64,000 bases of DNA from Exiguobacterium aurantiacum (GTDB taxonomy: Bacteria > Bacillota > Bacilli > Exiguobacteriales > Exiguobacteriaceae). The notes beneath the pieces were generated by a model, which saw nothing but the letters and a program-made list of their open reading frames with translations, had not been told where the DNA came from and did no database searches. The stretch covers positions 1,888,501 to 1,952,500 of the forward strand of contig NZ_CP101462.1 of the NCBI RefSeq assembly GCF_024362205.1. Direction: 5' to 3'. Below are positions 20,515-30,502 of the stretch, one piece after another. The stretch's first letter is position 1. Each line of letters starts with the position of its first letter. The position numbers and the translations under genes are program-made.

Positions 20515-21591
20515 TTATTCGCGGACTTCTTCGACGAGGTCGGCGAGTGCTTCCGCAGCATGCGGGAACCCTAACCGTTTCGAGGCTTCTGCCATCTCAT
20601 CGTGGTTTGCCAATACGTGCCGGATGGATGTGACGAGCGTCTCGCCCGTCAAGTCCCCTTCTTTGATCAGTTCGGCCGCACCGTTCTCGACGAGGGCTGA
20701 CGCATTTTTTGTCTGATGGTCGGCCGTCACGTACGGGCTCGGAATCAAGATACTTGGCAAGCCAAGCGCGGTCAGCTCCGAGATTGTCGAGGCGCCGGCC
20801 CGTGACACGACAAGACTCGCACAAGCAAGCAGTTCAGGCATGTTGTAGACGTACGGCAATACATGGACGTTATCCGCTTTTGGCGCGGTGGCCACGACGT
20901 TGTCGTAGTGCACGTTCCCGGTCACGTAGAGCACGTTCACCGGTTCGGCCGCAAGCTCTGGAATGGCTTCGATGACGGCGCGATTGATCGCTTCTGCCCC
21001 GCGGCTTCCGCCGTAAATCAAGACGATCGGACGTTCATCGAGGCCAAACTCGGCTCGGACGGCCGCTTCATTCACCGTCGTCTTCAACACTTCGCTCCCG
21101 CGCGGGTTACCGATGACTCGGACGTTCGCATCGGGGAACTGTGCTTCCGAACCGGCGAACGACAAGGCGACCCGGTCGGCTTTCTTCGATAGGAACTTGT
21201 TCGTCAAACCTGGGATGCTGTTCTGCTCATGCAGAATCGTCGGAATCCCAAGTTGCTGTGCCGTAAAGACGACCGGTCCTGAGACGAAACCGCCCGTGCC
21301 AATCACGACGTCCGGACGGAACGTCTTCATCTCTTTGCGTAACGTGAGGACCGATTGGACAAACCAATACGCCGTCTTCACATTGTCGACCGATAAAGAA
21401 CGTTTCAGCCCGGCAATCCGAATCGACTTGAACGGTACGCCCGCCCGTGGGACGAGGTCGGCTTCGAGACCGTTCTCGGTACCGATATACAGCACTTCAA
21501 GTTTCGGATGCCGTGCTTTGAGCGTATCGAGGAGAGCGAGTGCCGGGTAGATATGTCCGCCCGTCCCTCCACCAGAGATCATTACTTTCAT
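20515..21591 (-). CDS. murG: UDP-GlcNAc transferase MurG
   Basis: MurG adds GlcNAc to lipid I to form lipid II on the inner membrane face. The 358-residue protein begins with the glycine-rich ISGGGTGGHIYPALAL and contains HEQNSIPGLTNK near residue 123 and YGGSRGAEAINR near residue 185, all typical of the GT28 family. Its ATG overlaps the murD stop as ATGA. The usual spoVE/ftsW gene between murD and murG is not here. Confidence 0.97.
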   Translation of the reverse strand: MKVMISGGGTGGHIYPALALLDTLKARHPKLEVLYIGTENGLEADLVPRAGVPFKSIRIAGLKRSLSVDNVKTAYWFVQSVLTLRKEMKTFRPDVVIGTGGFVSGPVVFTAQQLGIPTILHEQNSIPGLTNKFLSKKADRVALSFAGSEAQFPDANVRVIGNPRGSEVLKTTVNEAAVRAEFGLDERPIVLIYGGSRGAEAINRAVIEAIPELAAEPVNVLYVTGNVHYDNVVATAPKADNVHVLPYVYNMPELLACASLVVSRAGASTISELTALGLPSILIPSPYVTADHQTKNASALVENGAAELIKEGDLTGETLVTSIRHVLANHDEMAEASKRLGFPHAAEALADLVEEVRE

Positions 21592-22925
21592 CGATTGGCC
21601 TCCTCATATGCGTTCACGAGTCGGACGAAATGTTCGCCGCGCTCTTCGAACGTCTTATATTGATCCCAACTCGCACAAGCCGGCGATAGTAAGATCACGT
21701 CATCCGTCGACGACTGTTCGAACGCGAGCGGGACCGCCGCCTCGAGTGTATCGACTGCGAACGACGGGATTTGTTCGGCTTCACCTAACGACTTGAAACG
21801 GTCTGCCGTCTCGCCGTAAGCGACAATCGCTTTGACCCGCCCTAACGCCGGAACGAGTGAATTGAGATCGGCGCCACGTTCGAGTCCGCCGCACACCCAA
21901 ATGATTGGGGCCTCGAATCCGTTCAGCGCCGCCTCAGCGGCGACATTGTTTGTCGCTTTCGAGTCGTTATACACACGGCGTCCGAGTACTCGCCCGAGAC
22001 TTTCTGTCCGGTGGGCCACCCCGCCGAACGTTTGAAGCACGCGTTCGATATGGGCCCGCGGGATATCGAATGGTTCGACGAGCAACAAGGCCGCCAACAC
22101 GTTCTCGACGTTATGGGCCCCACCAAGGGCGAGGTCCTCGACGCGGATGATCGCCTCTCCGTGAAGGGTGATCCAACCGTCTGCTACGTGCGCGTCTCCA
22201 CTCTCGTAACCGAACGTCGCGGCGGGAAGACCTGCCGGGACGCGTTTCATCACTTCCGTGTCACTGCCTTTGACGACGACACGGTCTGAGGCCGTCATGT
22301 TCTGGAACAAGTTGCCTTTGGCGTCGGCATACGACTCAAAGTCACCGTGGTAGTCCAAGTGGGCCGGTGAAAGGTTCAACAGCGCCGCCGCTCGCGGATG
22401 GAACTGTTCGACCCCCATCAATTGGAAGCTCGACAGTTCGATGACGATCAAATCGTCCCGCTTCGCTTTCGATGCGACTTCGATGGCCGGGAAACCGATA
22501 TTCCCTGCCACGTGGACCGGACGACTCCCCCCTTTGAGCAATTCATGAACGAGTGTCGTCGTCGTCGTTTTACCGTTCGATCCGGTGATGGCGACGAACG
22601 TCGCGTCGGTCGCCAAGTAGGCGAGTTCCACTTCCGTATAAATCGGAATCTTTCGCGCCATCGCCTCTTGCAATAACGGGATGTGATACGGAATGCCTGG
22701 ATTTTTGACGATCAGCTCCGCCGTATCTAGTAGTTCGAGCGGATGGGCCCCGTAAACGCCGTTGATACCGAGCGCTTCGATTTTCATCCGTTCTTCCGTT
22801 GACGGTTCGCTCCCGGTATTGATGGTCACGTTCGCACCGACATTTCTTAAGTAAGCGGCAGCGGCGATGCCGCTCCGTGCCGCACCGAGTACGAGGACTC
22901 GTTTATCGTTCCACTGTTGTTGCAT
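21588..22925 (-). CDS. murD: UDP-N-acetylmuramoylalanine--D-glutamate ligase
   Basis: MurD adds D-glutamate to UDP-MurNAc-L-Ala. The 445-residue protein has the Mur-ligase ATP loop ITGSNGKTTTTTL near residue 115, LSPAHLDYH near residue 185 and the C-terminal domain motif NDSKATN. Two starts are possible. I prefer 22925, with GGTGG five nt upstream; the alternative ATG at 22937 lacks a ribosome binding site. It follows mraY by about 15 nt and overlaps murG by 4 bp. Confidence 0.95.
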   Translation of the reverse strand: MQQQWNDKRVLVLGAARSGIAAAAYLRNVGANVTINTGSEPSTEERMKIEALGINGVYGAHPLELLDTAELIVKNPGIPYHIPLLQEAMARKIPIYTEVELAYLATDATFVAITGSNGKTTTTTLVHELLKGGSRPVHVAGNIGFPAIEVASKAKRDDLIVIELSSFQLMGVEQFHPRAAALLNLSPAHLDYHGDFESYADAKGNLFQNMTASDRVVVKGSDTEVMKRVPAGLPAATFGYESGDAHVADGWITLHGEAIIRVEDLALGGAHNVENVLAALLLVEPFDIPRAHIERVLQTFGGVAHRTESLGRVLGRRVYNDSKATNNVAAEAALNGFEAPIIWVCGGLERGADLNSLVPALGRVKAIVAYGETADRFKSLGEAEQIPSFAVDTLEAAVPLAFEQSSTDDVILLSPACASWDQYKTFEERGEHFVRLVNAYEEANR

Positions 22926-22940
22926 GTGCTCCACCATCCA

Positions 22941-23900
22941 TTACATGAGTAGTAACGACAAGACTGCCGTGATCAAACTAATTCCACCGAACGTCAAGAC
23001 GATACGCCATTCTGACCAACCGACCATTTCGAAATGGTGATGGATCGGGCTCATCTTAAAGATCCGTTTGCCCGTCGTCTTGAACGAGAGCACTTGCAAG
23101 ATGACGCTAAGCGTCTCGATGACAAAGATGATCCCGACAAAGACGAGCAACAGCTCGAGCTTGAGCATGAGGGCGAGACCAGCGACCGCCCCACCGAGTG
23201 CGAGTGATCCCGTGTCACCCATGAAAATCTTCGCCGGGTATTTATTGAAGACGAGGAAACCGAGCAAGGCGCCGACGGCACTGAAGGCGAACCAAGCGAT
23301 GCCCGCTTCGTCTTGTCCGAGCGCATAGATGCCGAAGAAAGCGAACGTCGGGATGGCCGAGAACGAGACGAGGCCATCGAGACCGTCCGTCAAGTTGACC
23401 GCGTTCGAGAAACCGACGAGCCAGAAGATGACGATGGCAACATAGAACCAGCCCGTATCAAACGCAATCGAAGTGAACGGGATTTGAATCGTCGTATCGA
23501 GTGCCCCACCGAGTGAGAGGAACCAAACGAACAGGACCGAGACGACGATTTGACCGATCAATTTCTGAAGCGACGTCAAACCGAGGTTGCGCTTGTTGAC
23601 GACTTTAATATAGTCGTCGAGGAAGCCAATCACCCCGAAGGCGAGTGTCACGAACAAGAGTGTGCCGAATCCGGCGACGGCTTCACCGAAGACGACCGAG
23701 ACGAGAAATCCGATGATGAGGGCGAGCAAGATGACGATTCCGCCCATCGTCGGGGTACCTGATTTCTTTTGATGCCAACCCGGACCTTCGTCACGAATTT
23801 CTTGGCCAAACTTTAAGTTACGCAGTGCCGGGATGGCCCGCGGCATGACGACCAATACGGTCAATAATGAACTGATTAAGACGATTAAACTGATTAACAT
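22941..23900 (-). CDS. mraY: Phospho-N-acetylmuramoyl-pentapeptide-transferase MraY
   Basis: MraY transfers phospho-MurNAc-pentapeptide to undecaprenyl phosphate to make lipid I. The 319-residue protein has ten hydrophobic segments. The polyprenyl transferase motifs are visible: [10 protein letters not shown] near residue 46, GFLDDYIKV near residue 93, the catalytic-region NLTDGLDGL near residue 170 and PIHHHFE near residue 285. It sits between murF and murD. Confidence 0.97.
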   Translation of the reverse strand: MLISLIVLISSLLTVLVVMPRAIPALRNLKFGQEIRDEGPGWHQKKSGTPTMGGIVILLALIIGFLVSVVFGEAVAGFGTLLFVTLAFGVIGFLDDYIKVVNKRNLGLTSLQKLIGQIVVSVLFVWFLSLGGALDTTIQIPFTSIAFDTGWFYVAIVIFWLVGFSNAVNLTDGLDGLVSFSAIPTFAFFGIYALGQDEAGIAWFAFSAVGALLGFLVFNKYPAKIFMGDTGSLALGGAVAGLALMLKLELLLVFVGIIFVIETLSVILQVLSFKTTGKRIFKMSPIHHHFEMVGWSEWRIVLTFGGISLITAVLSLLLM

Positions 23901-23921
23901 GTTCGTACCTCACTACTCTCT

Positions 23922-25229
23922 TTATTGAACCAAGCGCTCAAGCGCCAGTCCTCGCGATGCTTTTAACAATATCACAGTCTGGGGGCGTTGATAACTGCCG
24001 AGAAGCACTTTCGCTTCCTCCACCGTCGGCACCATTGTCACGTTCACACGCGGGTCGGTGATGCCGGTCGCAATCCATTTCGCCTTGTCTCCGATGAGCA
24101 CACAATCCGTGACCGGGGCCGTGATGACGTGGCCGACGCTTTCATGTTGCGTGACTTCGTCCGCTCCAAGTTCATACATATCCCCGAGGACGAGGACACG
24201 TCGCGAGAACCCTTCAAGCGTTTTTATCGTCTCGATGGCGGCAATCATCGAGGTCGGGCTGGCGTTATAGGCGTCATTGATCAAGTGGGCATCGCCGAAC
24301 ATCCGCTTCTCCATCCGCATCGACGTCAACTGGACCCGGTCGAGACCGCGTTGAATCGTGTCGTGTCCCAAGCCGAACTTGAGGCCGCAGGCGATCGCAT
24401 AGGCAGCGTTGCGAATTTGGTGGGCGCCGAGCACTTTCAATTCATACAACTCGTTGTTGTATCGGAAAATCGAAGCGTCAAACGTCGCCTCCACGACTTC
24501 GAGTTTGCCGTCAGCGGTCGCCTCATAGCCGACACGATATCCGCCCGCTTCACTGAGGAGCGGCTCATCGGCATCGACAATCAAGACGCCGTCCGGCTTC
24601 AGACCGGCTTTAATCTCGAGCTTCGCCTTGGCGATGCCCTCGCGACCCCCGACTTGTTCGCCGTGCGACTCCCCGATGTTGGTGACGAAGGCGATATCCG
24701 GTTTAGCGAGCTTCGATAACAACTCGATTTGTCCGAACCCGTTCATCCCCATCTCGAGGACGGCGACTTCCGTATCGCGCGGCATCCTGAGCACGGTGAG
24801 CGGCAAGCCGACATCCGAGTTGAAATTGCCCGCCGTCTTGTGTGTCTTGAACGTCTCACCGAGCACGACGGCGATCATGTCTTTCGTCGACGTCTTGCCG
24901 TTCGACCCGGTGATGGCGACGACTTTCGGGTTGATCTCCGCCAAATAGCGGGCCGCCGCCTCTTGGAGCGCCTGGAGCGGCGAGGCGACTGGAATGGCGA
25001 CAATCCCTTCCGGAAGCGGTCGGTCTTGTTCCCAAAACGTCACGATCGCCCCTTGTTTGACGGCAGCCTCGATGTAATCATGCCCATCGACACGCGCCCC
25101 GATGATCGGGACGAACAAGCCGTCGGCGTTGTCGTCTCGCGAGTCGGTGGCGACGCGGCGTACCTCGCGCGTATCGTCTGTCTCCATCCCGAACCAAGAT
25201 GCGAGTGTTTGAATCGTCAACTGTTCCAT
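23922..25229 (-). CDS. murF: UDP-MurNAc-tripeptide--D-Ala-D-Ala ligase MurF
   Basis: MurF adds D-Ala-D-Ala to complete the wall pentapeptide precursor. The 435-residue protein has ITGSNGKTSTKDM near residue 107, the conserved GMNGFGQIE near residue 160 and NDAYNASPTSM near residue 320, typical of MurF. The ATG at 25229 has AGGAGG at 9 nt; an upstream in-frame ATG is too close to that site. murE, which is next to murF in many genomes, is not in the window. Confidence 0.96.
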   Translation of the reverse strand: MEQLTIQTLASWFGMETDDTREVRRVATDSRDDNADGLFVPIIGARVDGHDYIEAAVKQGAIVTFWEQDRPLPEGIVAIPVASPLQALQEAAARYLAEINPKVVAITGSNGKTSTKDMIAVVLGETFKTHKTAGNFNSDVGLPLTVLRMPRDTEVAVLEMGMNGFGQIELLSKLAKPDIAFVTNIGESHGEQVGGREGIAKAKLEIKAGLKPDGVLIVDADEPLLSEAGGYRVGYEATADGKLEVVEATFDASIFRYNNELYELKVLGAHQIRNAAYAIACGLKFGLGHDTIQRGLDRVQLTSMRMEKRMFGDAHLINDAYNASPTSMIAAIETIKTLEGFSRRVLVLGDMYELGADEVTQHESVGHVITAPVTDCVLIGDKAKWIATGITDPRVNVTMVPTVEEAKVLLGSYQRPQTVILLKASRGLALERLVQ

Positions 25230-25250
25230 AACCATTTCCTCCTGTGACAA

Positions 25251-25275
25251 AGGAAAAGAGAGCCGAGGCCCTCTT
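25251..25275 (-). terminator. Weak hairpin between pbpB and murF
   Basis: Arms agagagc (25257-25263) and gccctct (25268-25274) with loop cgag, followed by TTTTCC on the minus strand. It stands just ahead of the murF ribosome binding site and may only attenuate transcription. Confidence 0.45.
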
Positions 25276-25287
25276 CATCCCTTTGCG

Positions 25288-27435
25288 TTAGTTCGACGGT
25301 GACTGGAGCTTCACTTTTAATGTCGCCCCGGTCTTGACGGGCTTGTCTTTCCCAATCGACTGGGACGTGACGAAGCCGGTACCGTCTATTTCTAAATTCA
25401 ATTGGTAAAGTGTCGCTAACCGTTTCACATCACGGAGCGACCAGCCTTTCAAGACTGGCATCTTGAACGACTCATCCGTCTTCAACAGCAAGCGCTCGCC
25501 GACGACGTACGGTTGACCCTCGACCGGACTTTGCGCGATGACCGTTTCGCCACCGCCAAGTGATACCGGCGTGAATGCCGCCGCTTCGGCTGCCTTCACA
25601 GCCTCGTCACGGCCTTGTCCGACAAACGATTCCGTCGTTTTCGTCGACGCATCGATCGTCTTCGCTTGTTTGTCCGGCTCGACGCTCCGGTACCGGAGCG
25701 CGACGTCCATCACATCTTTGAACAGCGGTGCCATGATACGCGGCCCTGTCGTCGAAGAGTCACTGTTCGGTCGGTCGACAGCGATATACATGACGAGTTC
25801 AGGGTCGTCCTCCGGCGCCATGCCGACGAACGAATGGATATATTGTCCGCTCAAGTACTTCCCGTTCTCCGCGATTTGTGCGGTCCCGGTTTTCCCGATG
25901 ACGCGGTAGTTGTCGAGCGCGTACAATTGCCCTGTCCCGACGTCACTGTTGACGACGCCGTCAAGCGCTTCCCGCGTCTGTTTCGCCGCCTCGGCCGTGA
26001 TGGGTTGCCCGACGACTTTCGGATTCGTCGTCCGAATCGTCTCGCCTGTCTCACGATTGACGACTTTTTTAATGACGTGGGGTTGTTTCATCGTCCCATC
26101 GGTCGCGATGGCCGACGTCGCTTGCAAGATTTGCATCGGCGTGACGGCCGTCGATTGGCCCCATGCCGTGATCAAGACGTTGAGTGGGCTCTCGAAATCA
26201 TATTGACTGTTGACCTCACCTGGTAAATCGACGCCGGTACGTTGGTCGAACTTGAACGCTTTGAAATAATCCTCGTAGCGGCTAAGCCCGAGCCGTTCGT
26301 TCGCCAGAATCGAGAACGCGACGTTCGACGAGTGCCAAACGCCTTCTACCATAGGAATCGTACCCCATCCGGTAATGTTGTAATCATTGAACACGGTCTT
26401 GCCATACTTATAAGAACCCGACTTGTACAGTTCATTCGGGTTATAGACACCTTCATTGATGGCGGCAGCCAACGTGAAGATTTTCATCGTCGACCCCGGC
26501 TCAAAGCGGGATGATACCGAGAAGTTGCTGTACGAGCTGATTTCACGCGTGTTCGGATCGAACGATGGACGGTCCGACAAGGCGATGATTTCGCCGGTCT
26601 TCGGGTCCATGATAATCGCCGTCGCATTCTTCGGCTTGTACTCTTGGTACAGCTCTTCCATTTTCGTATCGAGCAACTGTTGAATGCGGTGGTCGATCGT
26701 CAGTTGGACGTCCGCCCCATCTTCCGGGTCGACCTTTAATTGCTCGTCGCTCGAGACGAGTTGACGGCCGGCCAAGTCTTTCTCGAAGCGGTATAACCCG
26801 TACGATTCGCTCAAGACGTCATTGAGTGACTTTTCAATCCCAAGTTCTCCGACGAGTTCGATGCGTCCGTTCTGGTCAATCTTTTGGGCATAGCCGACGA
26901 CGCTTGATGCGAACACTTTGTTCGGATAGTAGCGTTTCGGTTCTTCGACGAACGTAATGCCGGGAATCTCGAACGCTTCAATTTCTTCCTTTTGCTCGAC
27001 CGTCAAATCGCGACCCGGTACACCAAACTCGATTTGCCCCCGGTCTTTGTTTTGCTCGAGCCGCTTCAAGATGTCCGCCTCCGTCATCGGAAGGACGGTC
27101 GCAAGTTGTTTCGCGGCCTCTGGGAAGGCTTCGGGCATGAGCGTCTTGTTCTTGACCCGCTCCCCGCCAAGTTTCAATACGGCCACGACGCGATACGACG
27201 GGATGTTGATGGCGATTGGTTGTCCGAAACGATCAAAGATTTCCCCACGCTCTGCTTTTAACGTACTGACCGCTTTCCAGCGCTCTTCTTCGGCGAAAGC
27301 GAGCATGTTCTTGCCCTGATATGTTTGAAAAACGGACAAGTAGAAGAACCAGCCGACAAAAAATAAAAAGAGTGGTGTGAAGCAAACGATCGCCACCCAC
27401 GCCACTCTTTTTTTACTCTGTTGTAGAGAATTCAT
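25288..27435 (-). CDS. pbpB: Division transpeptidase PBP2B (FtsI-type, with PASTA domains)
   Basis: This is the class B penicillin-binding protein that cross-links septal peptidoglycan. The 715-residue protein has one N-terminal membrane anchor (about residues 12-33), a dimerisation domain, and a transpeptidase domain. Catalytic motifs are GSTMK (SxxK, about residue 315), HSSN (SxN, about 370) and GKTGTA (KTG, about 520). Two PASTA repeats fill the C-terminal 130 residues. It resembles PBP2B/SpoVD of Bacillus; with no sporulation genes here it is taken as the division enzyme. The start overlaps the ftsL stop as ATGA. Confidence 0.94.
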   Translation of the reverse strand: MNSLQQSKKRVAWVAIVCFTPLFLFFVGWFFYLSVFQTYQGKNMLAFAEEERWKAVSTLKAERGEIFDRFGQPIAINIPSYRVVAVLKLGGERVKNKTLMPEAFPEAAKQLATVLPMTEADILKRLEQNKDRGQIEFGVPGRDLTVEQKEEIEAFEIPGITFVEEPKRYYPNKVFASSVVGYAQKIDQNGRIELVGELGIEKSLNDVLSESYGLYRFEKDLAGRQLVSSDEQLKVDPEDGADVQLTIDHRIQQLLDTKMEELYQEYKPKNATAIIMDPKTGEIIALSDRPSFDPNTREISSYSNFSVSSRFEPGSTMKIFTLAAAINEGVYNPNELYKSGSYKYGKTVFNDYNITGWGTIPMVEGVWHSSNVAFSILANERLGLSRYEDYFKAFKFDQRTGVDLPGEVNSQYDFESPLNVLITAWGQSTAVTPMQILQATSAIATDGTMKQPHVIKKVVNRETGETIRTTNPKVVGQPITAEAAKQTREALDGVVNSDVGTGQLYALDNYRVIGKTGTAQIAENGKYLSGQYIHSFVGMAPEDDPELVMYIAVDRPNSDSSTTGPRIMAPLFKDVMDVALRYRSVEPDKQAKTIDASTKTTESFVGQGRDEAVKAAEAAAFTPVSLGGGETVIAQSPVEGQPYVVGERLLLKTDESFKMPVLKGWSLRDVKRLATLYQLNLEIDGTGFVTSQSIGKDKPVKTGATLKVKLQSPSN

Positions 27436-27797
27436 CAGTCAATCACCTTGACGTTGTTCTCATTGAATTGCATTCCGAGCTTTTCAGCAATCGCATAGAT
27501 TCTCTCAGGTGAGCTTAGTTGGGCGATCTCATACTTTAATTCTTCGTTCTCTTTCGCGATCGTGTTCGTCTCTTGTGTGATCAGAGCCGTGTCGCGCATG
27601 ATGTTGTACGCTTCATTATGTTTCGATACCGTGATGCCACCGAACAAGACAACTGAACAGATCATGGTCGGGTACAGGATGGATTCGAACAAAGTCAACG
27701 TACGTCGTTTCGGAGCTGGTATTGGTCGTTCTTGCGGAATCGGGTTGCGATTCGGCGAAATTTGAGGCTGCAGAGCCTTGCGAGCAGCTTCTGGCAT
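27435..27797 (-). CDS. ftsL: Cell division protein FtsL
   Basis: FtsL is a small bitopic protein of the divisome that partners DivIC and DivIB. The 120-residue product has a basic, proline-rich cytoplasmic part, one membrane segment (about residues 36-58), then an extracellular leucine-zipper coiled coil (TQETNTIAKENEELKYEIAQL). Sequence conservation in the family is low, so identification also rests on position between rsmH and pbpB. Confidence 0.9.
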   Translation of the reverse strand: MPEAARKALQPQISPNRNPIPQERPIPAPKRRTLTLFESILYPTMICSVVLFGGITVSKHNEAYNIMRDTALITQETNTIAKENEELKYEIAQLSSPERIYAIAEKLGMQFNENNVKVID

Positions 27798-27820
27798 CAG
27801 GTATCCCTCCTACGTACAGT

Positions 27821-28753
27821 CTATTTTTGTTTTTCTGCGACCCGAAGCTTAGCTGAACGGGCCCGGCGGTTGCCTTCGAGCTCGTCGTCCCCGGCCGCGA
27901 TCGGCTTGCGCGTGATCAACTTCAGTTCGGGTTCAAACTCTTTCGGGATGACCGGCAATCCGGGCGGTAACGGCGGATGCTGGCTTCTCTCTTTGAAGAC
28001 TTGCTTACAAATCCGATCTTCTAACGAGTGGAACGTGATGACACAAATCCGTCCACCGATGGCGAGCAAATCGATCGCGTCTTGGACGGCGCGGTCGAAC
28101 ACGTTCAATTCATCGTTGACGGCGATGCGGATCGCCTGGAACGTTCGTTTCGCAGGGTGACCGCCTTTTCGTCGTGCCGGCGCCGGGATCGCGTCTTTAA
28201 TCAACTCGACGAGCTCAAACGTCGTCTCGATTGGCTTGACGGCACGGGCTTGCTCGATTTTGCGGGCAATCTGTTTCGAGAATTTCTCTTCCCCGTATGT
28301 AAAGAAGATGCGGGCAAGGTCCCCGAACGGCCATTCGTTGACGACATGGTAAGCCGATAGCTCACGCGAACGGTCCATGCGCATATCCAACGGCGCATCG
28401 TAATTGTAGCTAAAGCCACGTTCGGCCTCATCGAGCTGTGGCGAAGACACACCGAGGTCAAACAATACCCCATCGACCTGGGTGATTCCCCGTGCCAACA
28501 GTTCATCTTTCAAATGGACGAAGTTGCTTTTAATGAACGTAACCCGGTCCTCATATGGAGCCAACCGCTCACTCGCGTGCTTGAGCGCGACGTCGTCTTG
28601 GTCGAAGGCGTACAGATGGCCTGTCGTCAACCGCTTGACGATTTCTTCGCTATGACCGGCTCCTCCTAACGTACAATCGACATAAATCCCGTCTGGCTTA
28701 ATATTCAATCCCTCAATGGACTCCATTTTTAAAACCGTTTCATGCTCAAACAT
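27821..28753 (-). CDS. rsmH: 16S rRNA m4C1402 methyltransferase RsmH
   Basis: RsmH (MraW) methylates N4 of C1402 in 16S rRNA. The 310-residue protein has the SAM motif [13 protein letters not shown] near residue 26, [15 protein letters not shown] near residue 95 and [10 protein letters not shown] near residue 250. It is the first gene of the dcw cluster here. The neighbour mraZ, normally just upstream, is missing: only 168 non-coding bp lie between rsmH and bshC. Confidence 0.96.
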   Translation of the reverse strand: MFEHETVLKMESIEGLNIKPDGIYVDCTLGGAGHSEEIVKRLTTGHLYAFDQDDVALKHASERLAPYEDRVTFIKSNFVHLKDELLARGITQVDGVLFDLGVSSPQLDEAERGFSYNYDAPLDMRMDRSRELSAYHVVNEWPFGDLARIFFTYGEEKFSKQIARKIEQARAVKPIETTFELVELIKDAIPAPARRKGGHPAKRTFQAIRIAVNDELNVFDRAVQDAIDLLAIGGRICVITFHSLEDRICKQVFKERSQHPPLPPGLPVIPKEFEPELKLITRKPIAAGDDELEGNRRARSAKLRVAEKQK

Positions 28754-28790
28754 ACAAAAACCCTCTCAACCTACATTTTTCAACTATTTT

Positions 28791-28820
28791 ATTACGTTTA
28801 CTTTATCATAAAAATGTCAA
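28791..28820 (-). promoter_or_regulatory. Candidate promoter of the dcw cluster
   Basis: A perfect TTGACA (28815-28820, minus strand) is followed after 18 nt by the weak -10 CGTAAT (28791-28796) in an AT-rich stretch. This is the only promoter-like sequence between the bshC terminator and rsmH. The repeated MraZ operator motif TGGGN is not visible here. Confidence 0.5.
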
Positions 28821-28867
28821 GCGCCGCATAGCTTTTTATCGAAAAGAGGAAACAAAAAGGTAACAAA

Positions 28868-28898
28868 CAAAAAAGATTCCCTGATTGCTCAGGGAACC
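28868..28898 (-). terminator. Terminator of bshC
   Basis: Arms gattccctga (28875-28884) and tcagggaac (28889-28897) with a four-base loop, followed by TTTTTTG on the minus strand. It separates the bshC unit from the dcw promoter. Confidence 0.9.
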
Positions 28899-28921
28899 CC
28901 CAAAAAAACATTGGTATTTTT

Positions 28922-30478
28922 TTACATTTTGACAAGACATCGCTCTGCCTCAGTCTGTTCGTAGGCGTCACCTAGCCGTTTGAACACATCGAGACCGTGA
29001 CGATTCAAGAGCGGTACCATCGACCAGATTCGCTCTTGCGGCGCATCCATCGGTAAGAGCCGTGTCGATAGATGAATCCGTCGACTGTTCAACCGGTATT
29101 GGTCACGTTTTGCTTCGGCCCGCATTTCATCGGCGAGCCGATCGAGCACGTGGCGCGCCTTGGCATCAAATCGATGGCCTTGCTTCCCGGCTTCGCGACC
29201 GAGCGCTTCCGTGAGCGTTCGATAGGCGTAAAGGCTCTGGTCGAACGCCTCGTCATCGAACGTATGGTCCGGCAACGGGTTCGTCAAGTAATCGACGAGC
29301 GTCACGCCTTCTTGGGCGAGCTTCTTCTCATCGTTCGCCGAGACGAGGACGGCCCCGAGGCGCGGGATGAGGAGCGGCATTTTCCAATCAAAGATATGGA
29401 ACAGCGGACGCAATTGGAGCCAGTAGGCGATTTCTCCGGGACCGGCGATGTAAGCGAGCGTCGGGAACAGGAAGTCTTGCATGAGTGGACGCGACACGAC
29501 GTTGTTCGAGAATCGTTCCGGGTGCGCGTCGACTTGTTGGATCAGCTCGGCCTCAGTGAACCGATGACCTCGTTTCGTCGTGAACAGCCCGTCTTGTTTC
29601 GTCAACAATTCGCGCGTCCCGTCGTGATAGAACAGATGGGCCGCGTCCCGGTTCAAGTCGACGTGCGGCATGCCGTCCTCGAACGCATCCCGCAGCGCCG
29701 CGTTCAGTTGGTCGTGCTCACGAATCAACCGCTGGAATGCATCGCGCTCGAGCGCCCGCACTTCCGGCTGGTGCGGGTCAAACAGGATGAAGTCTTCCCC
29801 GACGAACCGGCGCATCATCTGCCCGAAAAACGAAGCGAACGAATGGCTCGCTTGGAGCACGGCGACGAGCTCATGATAGAGTGTCGTCGTGTATGGCGTC
29901 TCCGTCTCTGATAACAGCAGCCGCTGCAACATTTGCACGAGCTCGATTTTCAGACGATCGAATTCCAGCTCCCCAACCGACGCCTTTCCGGCGAGTGGGA
30001 CCGTCGATAGCGCCTCTTTACGCAATTGTCGCGACAACGGCTGGCTCACGAACACGTGGTTGATTTCCGCATAGTCGTGATCCTCGGTCGCCATCCAAAA
30101 GATCGGGATGACCGGTTTGTTCAGTTTCGCTTCTGCCTGTTTGGCTTTTTTGATCACGGTCAACAGTTTATACACCGCGAACAATGGTCCGCCGAACACC
30201 CCGACTTGCTGTCCGGTCACCATCGTCAACGCCTCGCCTCGAGCCAAGGCATCGAGTTTTGATTCGAGCGCGGGAGACATCGGACCGTGGACGGTTTGTT
30301 GGTCTCGCATTATATTCACGAGTTCGGGCAGATGCGTGAACGAACGTCGCTTCAGTTCGTCAGCCCTCGCCTCGAGTTCGTCCATCCCTTTATAGTCCAG
30401 CCATTTCGAATAACCCGTCTCCACCTGCATCATCGGAGACGTCGGGGCGTACATGGCATCTAGCGACTCTATCCTCAC
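28922..30478 (-). CDS. bshC: Bacillithiol biosynthesis cysteine-adding enzyme BshC
   Basis: BshC is the putative ligase that adds cysteine to GlcN-malate in bacillithiol synthesis, the thiol cofactor of Bacillota. The 518-residue length fits (family about 540). Conserved stretches are VTGQQVGVFGGPLFAVYK near residue 80, FWMATEDHDYAEINHV near residue 125 and a C-terminal coiled coil. The start appears to be GTG at 30478 with AAAGGAAG about 9 nt upstream. Upstream lie a DUF3397 gene and panE, as in Bacillus. Confidence 0.92.
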   Translation of the reverse strand: MRIESLDAMYAPTSPMMQVETGYSKWLDYKGMDELEARADELKRRSFTHLPELVNIMRDQQTVHGPMSPALESKLDALARGEALTMVTGQQVGVFGGPLFAVYKLLTVIKKAKQAEAKLNKPVIPIFWMATEDHDYAEINHVFVSQPLSRQLRKEALSTVPLAGKASVGELEFDRLKIELVQMLQRLLLSETETPYTTTLYHELVAVLQASHSFASFFGQMMRRFVGEDFILFDPHQPEVRALERDAFQRLIREHDQLNAALRDAFEDGMPHVDLNRDAAHLFYHDGTRELLTKQDGLFTTKRGHRFTEAELIQQVDAHPERFSNNVVSRPLMQDFLFPTLAYIAGPGEIAYWLQLRPLFHIFDWKMPLLIPRLGAVLVSANDEKKLAQEGVTLVDYLTNPLPDHTFDDEAFDQSLYAYRTLTEALGREAGKQGHRFDAKARHVLDRLADEMRAEAKRDQYRLNSRRIHLSTRLLPMDAPQERIWSMVPLLNRHGLDVFKRLGDAYEQTEAERCLVKM

Positions 30479-30502
30479 GTATAACGACTTCCTTTCAAAC
30501 GA

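Noticed and set aside
25288-27435. Calling the PASTA-bearing PBP a sporulation protein SpoVD
   Set aside because: The gene lies directly behind ftsL and the sporulation genes expected nearby are absent, so the division PBP2B role is more likely.
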